Shown here piece after piece: positions 16,284-24,635 of a stretch of 64,000 bases of DNA. The notes under the pieces are model-generated. The model ran no database searches. It worked only from the letters and a program-made list of their open reading frames with translations, and was not told the origin of the DNA. Positions within the stretch are counted from its first letter, which is position 1, and the number at the start of each line of letters is the position of its first letter. Source of the DNA: Fibrella rubiginis (lineage in GTDB: Bacteria; Bacteroidota; Bacteroidia; Cytophagales; Spirosomataceae); assembly GCF_017353185.1 (NCBI RefSeq), contig NZ_JAFMYV010000008.1, positions 124,001-188,000 on the forward strand, written 5' to 3'. Position numbers and translations under genes: made by a program.

Positions 16284-18221
16284 TTATTTATAGCTCCGTT
16301 GTGTCAGTTTCACGTTTTCGAACACGAGTTCTTCTTTGTGTAACACTTCGGGCTGGTTATCACCTTTGTATTCCCAGGCTGCCACGTAGGCAAAGTTGGC
16401 ATCGTCGCGCAGGGCCTCACCGTCTTCGGTTTGGTACTCTTCGCGGAAGTGCCCGCCACATGACTCCTCACGCGCCAGTGCATCGTCGACCATCAGTTCA
16501 CCCAGTTCGATGAAGTCGGCCACCCGACCAGCTTGCTCCAGGGCCTGATTCATCTCTTCGGCGTCACCTACCACGCGCATGTTGGTCCAGAATTCTTTTT
16601 TCAGATCCTGAATCATGCCCTTCGCTTTTTTCAACCCTTCCGCCGAACGCGACATGCCGCAGTAGTCCCACATGATGTGGCCCAGTTCGCGGTGAATCTC
16701 TTCCGGAGTGCGTTCGCCCTTCGCGCTCAGCAACCGGTCGACCATGTGCTTTACTTCTGCTTCAGCGGCCTTGAATGCGGGCGCTTCAACAGGCAGTTTG
16801 TCGGCATGACCAATGGTAGCCAGGTAGTCGCCCAGTGTATACGGCACAACAAAATAGCCGTCGGCCAGACCCTGCATCAGCGCCGAAGCACCCAAACGGT
16901 TGGCACCGTGGTCAGAGAAATTAGCCTCGCCCAAAGCATAAAGCCCTGGGATAGTGGTCATTAAGTTATAATCAACCCAGAGACCGCCCATCGTGTAATG
17001 CACAGCGGGGTAGATCATCATTGGCGTCTCGTACGGGTTGTCGTCGACAATCTTTTCGTACATCTCAAACAGGTTGCCATACTTCGCTTCAATCGTAGTA
17101 CGACCGTCGCGCTTGATAGCATCGGCAAAATCGAGGTATACAGCCAGACCGGTGGCTGCCACGCCGCGCCCTTCGTCGCAAACGTATTTGGCATTCCGTG
17201 AGGCCACGTCGCGGGGCACCAAATTACCAAAAGCCGGGTAGCGACGCTCCAGGAAGTAGTCGCGGTCTTCTTCTTTCAGGTCGGTTGGCTTCAACTCTCC
17301 CTTCCGGATCTTCTCGGCATCTTCTTTGGTTTTGGGTGCCCAAACGCGCCCGTCGTTCCGCAGTGATTCCGACATCAGCGTCAGCTTCGACTGGTACTTA
17401 CCTTTCACGGGAATACACGTGGGGTGAATCTGCGTGAAGCAAGGGTTAGCCATAAGGGCCCCTTTTTTGTGCGCCCGCCACGCCGCCGTCACGTTTGATC
17501 CCATGGCGTTGGTGCTCAAATAGAACACGTTGCCGTAACCGCCCGTACAAAGCAGCACCGCATGCGCTGAATGCGACTCGATCTTACCCGTTACCAGGTT
17601 ACGCGTGATGATGCCGCGGGCTTTGCCGCCTTCCACCACCAGATCGAGCATTTCGGTGCGGGGAAACATCTTCACCTTACCGTTGGCAATCTGCCGGCTC
17701 AAAGCCGAATAAGCCCCCAGCAACAACTGCTGACCGGTTTGGCCCCGTGCGTAGAACGTGCGGCTTACCTGTGCGCCCCCGAAAGACCGGTTGGCCAGCA
17801 GACCGCCATACTCACGGGCAAATGGAACGCCCTGCGCCACGCACTGGTCGATGATGTTAACACTTACTTCGGCCAGGCGATATACGTTGCCTTCGCGGGC
17901 GCGGTAGTCGCCACCTTTGATGGTGTCATAGAACAGCCGGAAGACAGAGTCGCCGTCGTTCTGGTAGTTTTTGGCGGCGTTGATACCACCCTGGGCGGCA
18001 ATACTGTGCGCCCGACGCGGGCTGTCCTGAAAGCAAAAAGCCTTCACAGTGTAGCCCAATTCGGCTAGTGAGGCAGCGGCCGATGCGCCCGCCAGACCCG
18101 TACCAACCACAATTACTTCATACTTCCGCTTGTTAGCCGGATTTACCAGCTTCAAGCCGAACTTGTGCCGTGCCCATTTCTCGGCTAACGGCCCTTCCGG
18201 AATTTTTGACTCTAAGTTCAT
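16284..18221 (-). CDS. sdhA: Succinate dehydrogenase / fumarate reductase flavoprotein subunit
   Basis: A 645-residue catalytic subunit with covalently bound FAD that oxidises succinate to fumarate. Visible: dinucleotide-binding VVGTGLAGASAAASLAELGY, the FAD-attachment region SIAAQGGINAAKNYQNDGDS, the substrate-binding THP-containing stretch FTQIHPTCIPVKGKYQSKL, HYTMGGLWVDYN, and the ALGEANFSDHGANRLGASAL segment. The length and the layout with one five-helix membrane subunit are those of the epsilonproteobacterial/Bacteroidota B-type enzyme, hence the alternative name frdA. It starts 25 bp after the sdhC stop. Confidence 0.95.
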   Translation of the reverse strand: MNLESKIPEGPLAEKWARHKFGLKLVNPANKRKYEVIVVGTGLAGASAAASLAELGYTVKAFCFQDSPRRAHSIAAQGGINAAKNYQNDGDSVFRLFYDTIKGGDYRAREGNVYRLAEVSVNIIDQCVAQGVPFAREYGGLLANRSFGGAQVSRTFYARGQTGQQLLLGAYSALSRQIANGKVKMFPRTEMLDLVVEGGKARGIITRNLVTGKIESHSAHAVLLCTGGYGNVFYLSTNAMGSNVTAAWRAHKKGALMANPCFTQIHPTCIPVKGKYQSKLTLMSESLRNDGRVWAPKTKEDAEKIRKGELKPTDLKEEDRDYFLERRYPAFGNLVPRDVASRNAKYVCDEGRGVAATGLAVYLDFADAIKRDGRTTIEAKYGNLFEMYEKIVDDNPYETPMMIYPAVHYTMGGLWVDYNLMTTIPGLYALGEANFSDHGANRLGASALMQGLADGYFVVPYTLGDYLATIGHADKLPVEAPAFKAAEAEVKHMVDRLLSAKGERTPEEIHRELGHIMWDYCGMSRSAEGLKKAKGMIQDLKKEFWTNMRVVGDAEEMNQALEQAGRVADFIELGELMVDDALAREESCGGHFREEYQTEDGEALRDDANFAYVAAWEYKGDNQPEVLHKEELVFENVKLTQRSYK

Positions 18222-18246
18222 AGACGCTCGTTGTTAGGAAAGCTAC

Positions 18247-18945
18247 TTATCCGATGACACCTACGTGTTTAAGGAAAAAATAAACCGGCATGGCAGCGAA
18301 AAGGGCCGGAATCAGCATAGAAAAAACATATACTCCCAAAAATTCGATCAAAGGGGTGTACTTCTTATGGCGCAGACCCAACGTCTGGAAGCCACTCTTG
18401 AAGCCATGTACCATATGATAACCGAGGGCGCCCATGGCAATGACATAGAACAGCACATACCACCAGTTTGAGAACGCCTCCAGCACGATCTTATACAGGT
18501 CTTTGTACTCTTTACCATCATACTCAGCCATAGGGATGGGGCCGAAGTGCATCGTGTACCAGAACGTGCGCATGTGGATGACGATGAAGATAAGGAGCAC
18601 CGTACCCAAAATACCCATGTTCCGCGACGACCAGGGGCTGTTGGCTTCGGGCCGTTGGTAAGCATACTTAACCGGGCGCGATGCCTGGTTGTGACGCGTA
18701 AGGATCAGAGCCATCAGCGCGTGAACAACAATAGACGTATAGAGCAGATACGACACCGTCATGATCACCGGGTTGTGGGTCATGAAGTAGCTGTATTCAT
18801 TAAACGCCCGGCCACCGTCGGCTTTGAACAATTGCAGATTACCTGCCACGTGTACGATCAGGAATGTACACAAAAACAGGCCCGTCAGCGACATGATCAC
18901 TTTTCGACCAAGCGAACTGGCTAACGTTTGGGTTACCCAAGACAT
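18247..18945 (-). CDS. sdhC: Succinate dehydrogenase cytochrome b subunit
   Basis: A 232-residue integral membrane protein with five hydrophobic helices and conserved histidines for two b-type haems (for example FLIVHVAGNLQLF, SIVVHALMALIL, FIVIHMRTFWY, YHMVHGFKSGFQTLGL). It anchors SdhA and SdhB and reduces menaquinone. The GHFKSGFQTLG-like tail is typical of Bacteroidota members. First gene of the operon. The ATG at 18943-18945 follows a promoter-like TACTTTTG (minus strand, 19033-19026) and a leader hairpin at 18995-19013. Confidence 0.93.
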   Translation of the reverse strand: MSWVTQTLASSLGRKVIMSLTGLFLCTFLIVHVAGNLQLFKADGGRAFNEYSYFMTHNPVIMTVSYLLYTSIVVHALMALILTRHNQASRPVKYAYQRPEANSPWSSRNMGILGTVLLIFIVIHMRTFWYTMHFGPIPMAEYDGKEYKDLYKIVLEAFSNWWYVLFYVIAMGALGYHMVHGFKSGFQTLGLRHKKYTPLIEFLGVYVFSMLIPALFAAMPVYFFLKHVGVIG

Positions 18946-18994
18946 AGGATATTAAGCAGATATACAGTTGAAAAACACCAATTAAGCCTGGTTA

Positions 18995-19056
18995 AACGCT
19001 GACGTTCAGCGTTGCCACGACCCCGCAAAAGTACAGGCCAATGGCTACGCAAACAA
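18995..19056 (-). promoter_or_regulatory. sdhCAB promoter and leader hairpin
   Basis: On the minus strand TTG (19056-19054), 20 nt, then TACTTTTG (19033-19026), a good -33/-7 pair for the Bacteroidota housekeeping sigma factor. The leader of about 75-80 nt contains an 8-bp perfect hairpin AACGCTGA / TCAGCGTT (18995-19002 and 19006-19013). Confidence 0.6.
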
Positions 19057-19381
19057 GGATAAAAACCCCGTTTTCCGGGCCATTTGCGGCATTGACTGCC
19101 ACCAATTGGTCAACGATGTGTTTGCCTCATTTGTTCAGCTTTTCCGGGGAAGGATTAAACAATCCGGCAGTAAGCCAACCCGGCGTTTGGCGAACCTGCA
19201 GGCGCCCCTGAGAAGCCCAGAAAAGCTATCTTATATTTCTGACTACCAGTCTATTTTGATAGATAGGAATGGCTTGCAAAAGTCGCTGACGAAGCTTAAC
19301 TTTACTCTGTTACATCAGTATACTAACAACACTAATGAACGCCGGTCTCCTTGGGGAATCTTACCGGCTTTTTCTGCGCTT
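19057..19381. other. Intergenic region without a recognised gene
   Basis: Between the divergent sdhC promoter and the gene starting at 19382. It contains a 10-bp palindrome ACCAATTGGT (19101-19110) and an AT-rich stretch about 19225-19345 that probably holds the plus-strand promoter. The frame of the downstream gene stays open to 19106, but the predicted residues there look non-coding. Confidence 0.5.
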
Positions 19382-20080
19382 ATGGCTCGTACCAAATATC
19401 TTCCTGGTCAACTTCAGATTGATTTTCTGGCCAATTTCCGTCAGATGCTCGTTAGTCTCGGCAATGCCGAGAACCTGCCTCACAACGAGGCCCTCTTCGT
19501 GCGTATGACGGAGCAGTGGGAAAGCACCCGCGTGTTACCCGCCGACATACTCTTCCAGAAAAGCCCTGTGGAGGCTGTTGTATACCGTCTTCAGAAAGAT
19601 GAGTTGTCGCAGGGACAAAGCCGGCTGCGTTTTCCTGCCGAACTGATTGCCGGTGAACTACGCGGCACCCCCGGCCTGACGGGTTTTTCGGCCAAATTCC
19701 GGGAGCAGGGCTGGATCATCCTCCCCGCCGAATTATCAGGCATGTACAAAAACCTGTTTCTAAACATCCTGGCGGCCTCCATCGGGCTGGAGCACCTATA
19801 TGCCAACCGCCGTGAGTTGCTCGACGAAGCCGAGCGCGTGGCACTTGCCTCTCTCCTGCCTGAGGGTGAGATGAAGAAATTTTTCGGTATCAAACTATCA
19901 CGTTTCCCCGACTCGTTCCGCAGCGAAGTGTCAACTTATTTCAACCTCCCCTTCGACTATGTGCTGAAGCGGGCGCAACACATGGGCGCGGTATCGGCCG
20001 AAGCCGTTGAAGAAGCAGCACAGCCCCGTACTGTGCGGCCTGGTTCGCTTCGCAAGCCTGTTAGTTCTCGGGCGGCCTAG
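19382..20080 (+). CDS. Conserved-looking protein, possible degenerate ImmA/IrrE relative
   Basis: I do not recognise this 232-residue protein with certainty. It is soluble, with no signal peptide or membrane helix. The C-terminal half (from about residue 110) follows the outline of ImmA/IrrE metallopeptidases: GWIILPAELSG, a helix ILAASIGLEHLY where HExxH would be expected, then LLDEAERVALASLLPE resembling the E-x-A-x-x-F-A-x-x-LL-P third-ligand helix, then a helical tail NLPFDYVLKRAQHMG. The zinc-binding HExxH is absent, so any such protein would be inactive. The start at ATG 19382 is preferred over an open extension to 19106 for lack of plausible coding character upstream. Confidence 0.55.
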   Translation: MARTKYLPGQLQIDFLANFRQMLVSLGNAENLPHNEALFVRMTEQWESTRVLPADILFQKSPVEAVVYRLQKDELSQGQSRLRFPAELIAGELRGTPGLTGFSAKFREQGWIILPAELSGMYKNLFLNILAASIGLEHLYANRRELLDEAERVALASLLPEGEMKKFFGIKLSRFPDSFRSEVSTYFNLPFDYVLKRAQHMGAVSAEAVEEAAQPRTVRPGSLRKPVSSRAA

Positions 20081-20099
20081 TCTGGCGGTTAGCGTATTG

Positions 20100-20138
20100 A
20101 AAGGGATGTCTTTGCCCACAGCAAAGACATCCCTTTTT
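20100..20138 (+). terminator. Intrinsic terminator
   Basis: Long perfect stem AAGGGATGTCTTTG (20101-20114) / CAAAGACATCCCTT (20122-20135), 7-nt loop, followed by a T-run to 20138. It lies 20 bp after the preceding stop codon. Confidence 0.9.
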
Positions 20139-20208
20139 GTTTGTGGTGACAACGCAAAACAGTATGTATCAATGTCAATAGACTTACAACACTAAACTGT
20201 ATACCGTG

Positions 20209-20718
20209 ATGAAAAAGTGGCTCTTCGTTGTATCAATGGCCTTTTGCCTGATGGGTAATGGCTTATTTGCACAGGTAATTAAAGGCACTTATGCCATCAA
20301 GAATGTAAAGACTGGTCTGTTGCTTCGGCCCGAAGAAGCCCGCAAAGCCAATGGCACAGCCATTGTAGGCTATTCGCCCGTCAACTGGAAATGCATGACC
20401 TGGGATTTTCAGCATGTGGGGGGCGAAACGTATCAGCTAAAGAACCTTTTCACGGGCAAAACCCTGCAGCCCGTTGGCGGGGTCACAACAGAAGGTGCCA
20501 GGCTTGAACAGCAGCCGCTGGTGCCCTCGCAACTAACACAGGAGTACGATTTTCTGCCCGCCGGAGTTGGTAAATACCGTATTCGCCTCAAAGGCACCGA
20601 TCTGTTTCTGACCCCGTCCAATACGTCGGGCGCGGTGAACGAAAGCATTGTGCTGGCAAAAAAGCACGACTCGCCCGATCAGCTCTGGACGATCTACGAG
20701 CAGGCACCTACCCAGTAA
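20209..20718 (+). CDS. Exported ricin-type beta-trefoil lectin-like protein
   Basis: A 169-residue secreted protein. The signal peptide ends near GLFAQ at residue 22. The rest shows three beta-trefoil-like repeats with the RICIN pattern: GTYAIKNVKTGLLLRP, ETYQLKNLFTGKTLQP and GKYRIRLKGTDLFLTP, each followed by the x-W/Q-x-W-type strand (KCMTWDFQHV, QEYDFLPA, SPDQLWTIYE). Such domains bind carbohydrates. ATG 20209 is preferred over the GTG one codon earlier. It stands alone behind a terminator; the ligand is unknown. Confidence 0.75.
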   Translation: MKKWLFVVSMAFCLMGNGLFAQVIKGTYAIKNVKTGLLLRPEEARKANGTAIVGYSPVNWKCMTWDFQHVGGETYQLKNLFTGKTLQPVGGVTTEGARLEQQPLVPSQLTQEYDFLPAGVGKYRIRLKGTDLFLTPSNTSGAVNESIVLAKKHDSPDQLWTIYEQAPTQ

Positions 20719-20739
20719 ACCAGCCGGGTCGTTATTTTA

Positions 20740-22701
20740 TCAGGAAGAATACAATGGCGTATCCAGCCTCAGCGGCCGAAGGGCTCTTTTGGGTAGCCAC
20801 CCCCTGATCCGCTGTCCTTTTTTGTTGGTGTAAACCACGAAGACAAATCCATTTCGCTCGGCTAGCGGCGTCAGCACAACGCGTTTCCAGAGGTTAACGA
20901 GGGCTTGCCGGTCGCTGCGTTTATCGGGCCGTTGGTATAGATGGGTATAGATCGACGACAGCGTGTAGAGCCGTACCGGACTTCGGCGGGGTTTGGCAGA
21001 CCGTACCGCCGGGTTACTCGCCGGCAACAGGGGTGCTCTTTTGGGCAGTTTTTCACCTGCCGATAAACCTGCCGACAAACCACTGACCGACAGTGGTTTG
21101 ACAGGCACAGGGCCCTTTGCAACAGATGGGCTGTTCAAACGCCCGGTTGGTATTGGCACGGCGCGTGGCCCCGGCGTAGCGGGCTTTTTGGGCCCAAAAT
21201 ACCCGTTCGACTTTGGTAAAGGGGTTTCCTTTTCAGTCATTGTACGGTCAGTGGCGTTACTAGCTGCTGATGCAGACACACGGGTGGCACTAACGGCCCG
21301 ATACGACATGTAGACCGTCCAGGTACCGAGGCAAAACAGCAGCAGGACAACCGCGATGAACGCCGACCGGGTCATGGTTACGGTTGGCTTTTGCGTCGAC
21401 GGGGCGTGGCTGGTCAGTTCGTTCTCCAGTTCTATTACATCCGGGTCCGTCACGTCGCGCAGTTGTTGCTGTAAGGCAACGTTATCGCGTTTGCCTTCAA
21501 GCGCTACCAGGTAGATGATAACAGCCAGAGTTGCCGCACCTGTGACGGCAAACGTTACGGGTGCCCCAAACGTGTACCACAGCCACCCCGCCAGGGCATT
21601 AGCCCCCAGGGCACACAGACTGCCCAGCCCGGCGTAGGTGCCAATGGCCGTTGCAGTGTCTTTTGGGGCGCTGATGGTACTAATCCAGGCTTTGGCAATA
21701 CCTTCCGTTGCCGCCGCATAGATGCCATACAAGCCCAGCAGGCCAATGAACAGGTAGAATTGGTTGGCCACTACCATGCCCTCGTATACGAGCGCAAACA
21801 AACCCAGGCCGACCAGCAGCGTTGGCTTTAAACCCAGCCGGTCGGCCATGCGCCCCACTGGATAGGCCATCACGGCATAAACCAGGTTGTAGAAAACGTA
21901 CAGGCCGATAACGGCGCTGTCGGTCAGGCCAGACTCCTTTATTTTCAGCAACAGAAATACGTCCGACGAATTAAACAGCGCAAACGCCAGCAATCCACCC
22001 ACCACGCGGCGGTATTCGGGCGGGCTTTCTTTCCAATAATGCAAAAACGAGAAAATGGAAGCTGGCTTTTGTTTCGCATTTACCTGATCAACAACCGATT
22101 GGCTGGTCATAACCTGCTCAGCCACCTGCTTCCTGTTTGGCTCGTTGAGCAAAAGCGTAAGCCCCACCGACACCAGCCCCGGCCCGAAGGCCAGTAGGAA
22201 AAGGGCCGTATACTGTCCGGGAAAGAAGTAGAGATAGATTAATGCTGCCACCGGGCCGAGTACTCCGCCCAGCGTATCCATAGACCGGTGAAAACCAAAG
22301 ACCTGCCCCCGGGTCTGGCGGTCAGACTGGTCGGCCAGCAGGGCATCGCGGGCACCGGTACGTAATCCTTTACCGAGCCGGTCGAGGGTGCGGGCCGAAA
22401 ATACCAGGCCTGGCAGCGGAAACAGGGCCATCATCGGTTTCGATAAGGCACTGAGCATATAGCCAAGCCGCACAAACGGCAACCGGCGACCCCATTGGTC
22501 AGACAACCGACCAAAATAGCCTTTGCTCAGCCCGGCCGTAGCTTCGGCTACGCCTTCAAGCAGGCCGATCAACGCCACCGAGAACCCAATGTGTTGCAGG
22601 TAAACCGGCATAATCGGGTACAGCATCTCACTAGCCAGATCGGCAAACAGACTCACCAACGAGAGCAGCCAGATAGCGCGGGTGATAATTTTGGTATTCA
22701 T
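20740..22701 (-). CDS. MFS transporter with an extra helix and C-terminal SH3-like domain
   Basis: A 653-residue protein. The first 400 residues are a 12-helix major-facilitator transporter: MLYPIMPVYLQHIG, GRLSDQWGRRLPFVRLGY (motif A), ARTLDRLGKGLRTGARDALL, GFHRSMDTLGGVLGP. After it come a cytoplasmic linker, a 13th helix (about 442-465), a long Pro/Ser/Lys-rich stretch, and about 80 residues resembling a bacterial SH3 domain (LSSIYTHLYQRPDK, VFVVYTNKKGQRIRGWLPKR). With 13 helices the tail would lie in the periplasm. ATG 22701 is chosen over a GTG two codons upstream. The transport substrate is unknown; the tail is unusual for MFS. Confidence 0.8.
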   Translation of the reverse strand: MNTKIITRAIWLLSLVSLFADLASEMLYPIMPVYLQHIGFSVALIGLLEGVAEATAGLSKGYFGRLSDQWGRRLPFVRLGYMLSALSKPMMALFPLPGLVFSARTLDRLGKGLRTGARDALLADQSDRQTRGQVFGFHRSMDTLGGVLGPVAALIYLYFFPGQYTALFLLAFGPGLVSVGLTLLLNEPNRKQVAEQVMTSQSVVDQVNAKQKPASIFSFLHYWKESPPEYRRVVGGLLAFALFNSSDVFLLLKIKESGLTDSAVIGLYVFYNLVYAVMAYPVGRMADRLGLKPTLLVGLGLFALVYEGMVVANQFYLFIGLLGLYGIYAAATEGIAKAWISTISAPKDTATAIGTYAGLGSLCALGANALAGWLWYTFGAPVTFAVTGAATLAVIIYLVALEGKRDNVALQQQLRDVTDPDVIELENELTSHAPSTQKPTVTMTRSAFIAVVLLLFCLGTWTVYMSYRAVSATRVSASAASNATDRTMTEKETPLPKSNGYFGPKKPATPGPRAVPIPTGRLNSPSVAKGPVPVKPLSVSGLSAGLSAGEKLPKRAPLLPASNPAVRSAKPRRSPVRLYTLSSIYTHLYQRPDKRSDRQALVNLWKRVVLTPLAERNGFVFVVYTNKKGQRIRGWLPKRALRPLRLDTPLYSS

Positions 22702-22869
22702 CAACACGATAAACGCCGGTATGCAGCAACAGCCACTCTTTACTTATCATAGGGTACTAGCCCGAGCGATTAATAAACCAACTATTTCTGCCAAATCGGG
22801 TAAACAATGCCCGTAACCGCTGTTTCTTTGACAGCGAACAGCAACAAACTGCTACTGACCATTTTTTTG

Positions 22870-23928
22870 ATGATTTATTTTTCTCGTATACGCCTGAACG
22901 GTGTGGCTATCTGTGGTCTATTTTTCATGGTGGTCTGCTGTACCGCCAGCTACGTGCCCAGTGTAGGGCAAACGCAGCCTTTTGCCAAAGGGGCCGACAT
23001 CAGCTGGCTGCCCCAAATGGAAGCCAGCGGCTACAAATTTTACAACAGCCAGGGTAAACAACAGGATTGTTTCCAGATTCTGAAAGACCACGGCATCAAC
23101 GCTATCCGCCTCAGAACCTGGGTGAATCCCTCGCAGGACAACGCCAGCGGCCATTGCAGCAAAGACGAAACCGTGGTCATGGCCCAACGCGCCAAAAAAT
23201 GGGGTATGGACGTCATGATCGATTTTCATTATAGCGATACCTGGGCTGACCCCGGCAAGCAGCAAAAACCCGCTGCCTGGGAAGGCCATCCTTTTCCGCA
23301 GTTGCTGACCGATGTGTATGCGTACACGTTTGAGGTGATGACGGCACTGAAAAAAGGGGGTATTACACCGAAGTGGGTACAGGTGGGCAACGAAACAGCC
23401 AGCGGTATGATCTATCCCGAAGGCAGCACGGCCAATTGGACTGGGTTGGCTCAACTCATCAACAAGGGATATGACGCCATTAAAGCCGTTAGTCCAACCT
23501 CAAAAGTGATCCTGCATGTTGACCAGGGCAACAATATTCCCCGATTCCGGGCCTGGTTCGACAGTGCACAGGTGCATAAGGCCCGCTACGACGTGATCGG
23601 GTTATCCTATTACCCCTACTGGCTCACGGGTAGCCCCGACTATACTCTGTCAATTGACGACTTGGGCAAAAACATGAATGACCTGGCTGCCCGCTACGGC
23701 AAAGAGGTGATGGTGGTGGAAGTGGGCGGTGAAGACACCAAGGTTCAAAACACCTATGATATGCTCGTGGCTGTGTTGCAACGCACAAAGGCTGTACCCA
23801 ACGGCAAAGGCCTGGGGGTGTTCTACTGGGAACCCGAAGGTGCCCGCAGCTGGAGCCAATATAACCTCAGCGCCTGGGGTCCCGATGGTCGCCCAACCAA
23901 AGCCCTCGATGCCTTTTTGGTGCCCTAA
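22870..23928 (+). CDS. Arabinogalactan endo-beta-1,4-galactanase, GH53
   Basis: A 352-residue secreted glycosidase cutting beta-1,4-galactan side chains of pectin. Family landmarks: KGADISWLPQMEASGYKFYN, DHGINAIRLRTWVNP, MDVMIDFHYSDTWADPGKQ, the acid/base Glu in VQVGNETASGM (about residue 175) and the nucleophile Glu in VMVVEVGGED (about residue 284), then GVFYWEPEGA. A hydrophobic leader serves as a signal peptide. I prefer ATG 22870; the frame is open to ATG 22807, which would place 21 extra residues ahead of the leader. No other pectin genes are adjacent. Confidence 0.92.
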   Translation: MIYFSRIRLNGVAICGLFFMVVCCTASYVPSVGQTQPFAKGADISWLPQMEASGYKFYNSQGKQQDCFQILKDHGINAIRLRTWVNPSQDNASGHCSKDETVVMAQRAKKWGMDVMIDFHYSDTWADPGKQQKPAAWEGHPFPQLLTDVYAYTFEVMTALKKGGITPKWVQVGNETASGMIYPEGSTANWTGLAQLINKGYDAIKAVSPTSKVILHVDQGNNIPRFRAWFDSAQVHKARYDVIGLSYYPYWLTGSPDYTLSIDDLGKNMNDLAARYGKEVMVVEVGGEDTKVQNTYDMLVAVLQRTKAVPNGKGLGVFYWEPEGARSWSQYNLSAWGPDGRPTKALDAFLVP

Positions 23929-23995
23929 TGGATGCCGGACATTAGATAGCAGACACTACATGCGTTTACCCAACGTCCAATAGCACAATCAATCA
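23929..23995. repeat. Heptamer-word array (family B, weak palindrome)
   Basis: Directly after the GH53 stop the sequence reads as heptamers GGATGCC, GGACATT, AGATAGC, AGACACT, then inverted words CCAACGTCC and CCAATAGC. Same vocabulary as the arrays at 12316 and 16202, but the arms pair poorly, so it may be a decayed copy. Confidence 0.45.
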
Positions 23996-24002
23996 CACCC
24001 CT

Positions 24003-24305
24003 ATGTTTATTCACCACGTACTATTTTACCTAAATGATGCAGGCAACGAAGCCGACAAAGCCAAGCTGCTGGAAGGGCTAACCATGCTGGCCGGGGTACC
24101 ATCCATCAAGCAGTCGCACATTGGTACGCCCGCCGCCACCAATCGCGCTGTTATTGACCGCGACTACACCTATTCCTGGCTCTGCTTTTTTGATACCGCC
24201 GCCGATGAGGAGCTATACCAAAAGCACCCTATTCACGACGACTTCCGGAATGACTACGCGTATTTATGGGAAAAGGTCGTAATCTATGACGCGGTCGATG
24301 TCTAG
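24003..24305 (+). CDS. Dabb (stress-responsive alpha/beta barrel) protein
   Basis: A 100-residue protein with the Dabb ferredoxin-like fold: FIHHVLFYLNDAG at the N-terminus, AGVPSIKQSHIGTPA, YTYSWLCFFDTAADEELYQK and the closing HPIHDDF motif. Members form dimeric barrels; some act as polyketide cyclases or are stress-induced, and most have no known reaction. It follows GH53 by 74 bp on the same strand. Its TAG stop sits inside the left arm of an inverted repeat. Confidence 0.88.
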   Translation: MFIHHVLFYLNDAGNEADKAKLLEGLTMLAGVPSIKQSHIGTPAATNRAVIDRDYTYSWLCFFDTAADEELYQKHPIHDDFRNDYAYLWEKVVIYDAVDV

Positions 24306-24379
24306 CGGAGCAACGCTCCGCTTTGTAAATGATTTCACGCGAAACTATCCATACAGCGGAGCAACGCTCCGCTAGACAT
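24297..24379. repeat. Inverted repeat built of two self-palindromic 19-mers
   Basis: AGCGGAGCAACGCTCCGCT occurs at 24304-24322 and 24355-24373. Each copy is itself a hairpin with an 8-bp stem, and with flanking ATGTCT / AGACAT the two copies form 25-nt inverted arms. The left arm includes the Dabb stop codon. Confidence 0.85.
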
Positions 24380-24383
24380 TTCC

Positions 24384-24430
24384 AAAACAGGCAATGCCAA
24401 CTCAGTAAGTTGACATTGCCTGTTTTTTTT
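24384..24430 (+). terminator. Intrinsic terminator
   Basis: Stem of 19 nt with one mismatch: 24384-24402 pairs with 24408-24426, 5-nt loop, followed by a run of eight T. It directly follows the inverted repeat behind the Dabb gene. Confidence 0.9.
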
Positions 24431-24434
24431 ATAG

Positions 24435-24456
24435 CCCGGAATTGGCCAATTCCGGG
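24435..24456. repeat. Perfect 22-bp palindrome
   Basis: CCCGGAATTGG followed at once by its reverse complement, no spacer. Five bases after the terminator T-run. It may be a DNA-level protein site rather than an RNA hairpin, as it has no loop. Confidence 0.7.
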
Positions 24457-24635
24457 ATTCTGTTTCACCTCCGAAAGATTTTACGGCTTTTTTGATCCCA
24501 ACTAAGCAGGCCGTTTGGAAGGCTGAGCAAACGTATCCTTTATTTGTAAACCCTACTAAATCAATAGATTATAAGTACTAATAGTCTATCTAGAATAGGG
24601 ACTAATCAAATGACGGGTGGATTGCTCAGCAGCGA
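24457..24635. promoter_or_regulatory. Upstream region of the first TonB-dependent receptor
   Basis: No gene seen. It is AT-rich between 24540 and 24610, with an interrupted inverted repeat ATAGA / TCTAT around 24565-24595. No exact TAnnTTTG was found. Presumably it holds the receptor promoter. Confidence 0.35.

Noticed and set aside
19106..19381. Coding extension upstream of the gene at 19382
   Set aside because: Residue composition looks random and the stretch is AT-rich intergenic sequence.
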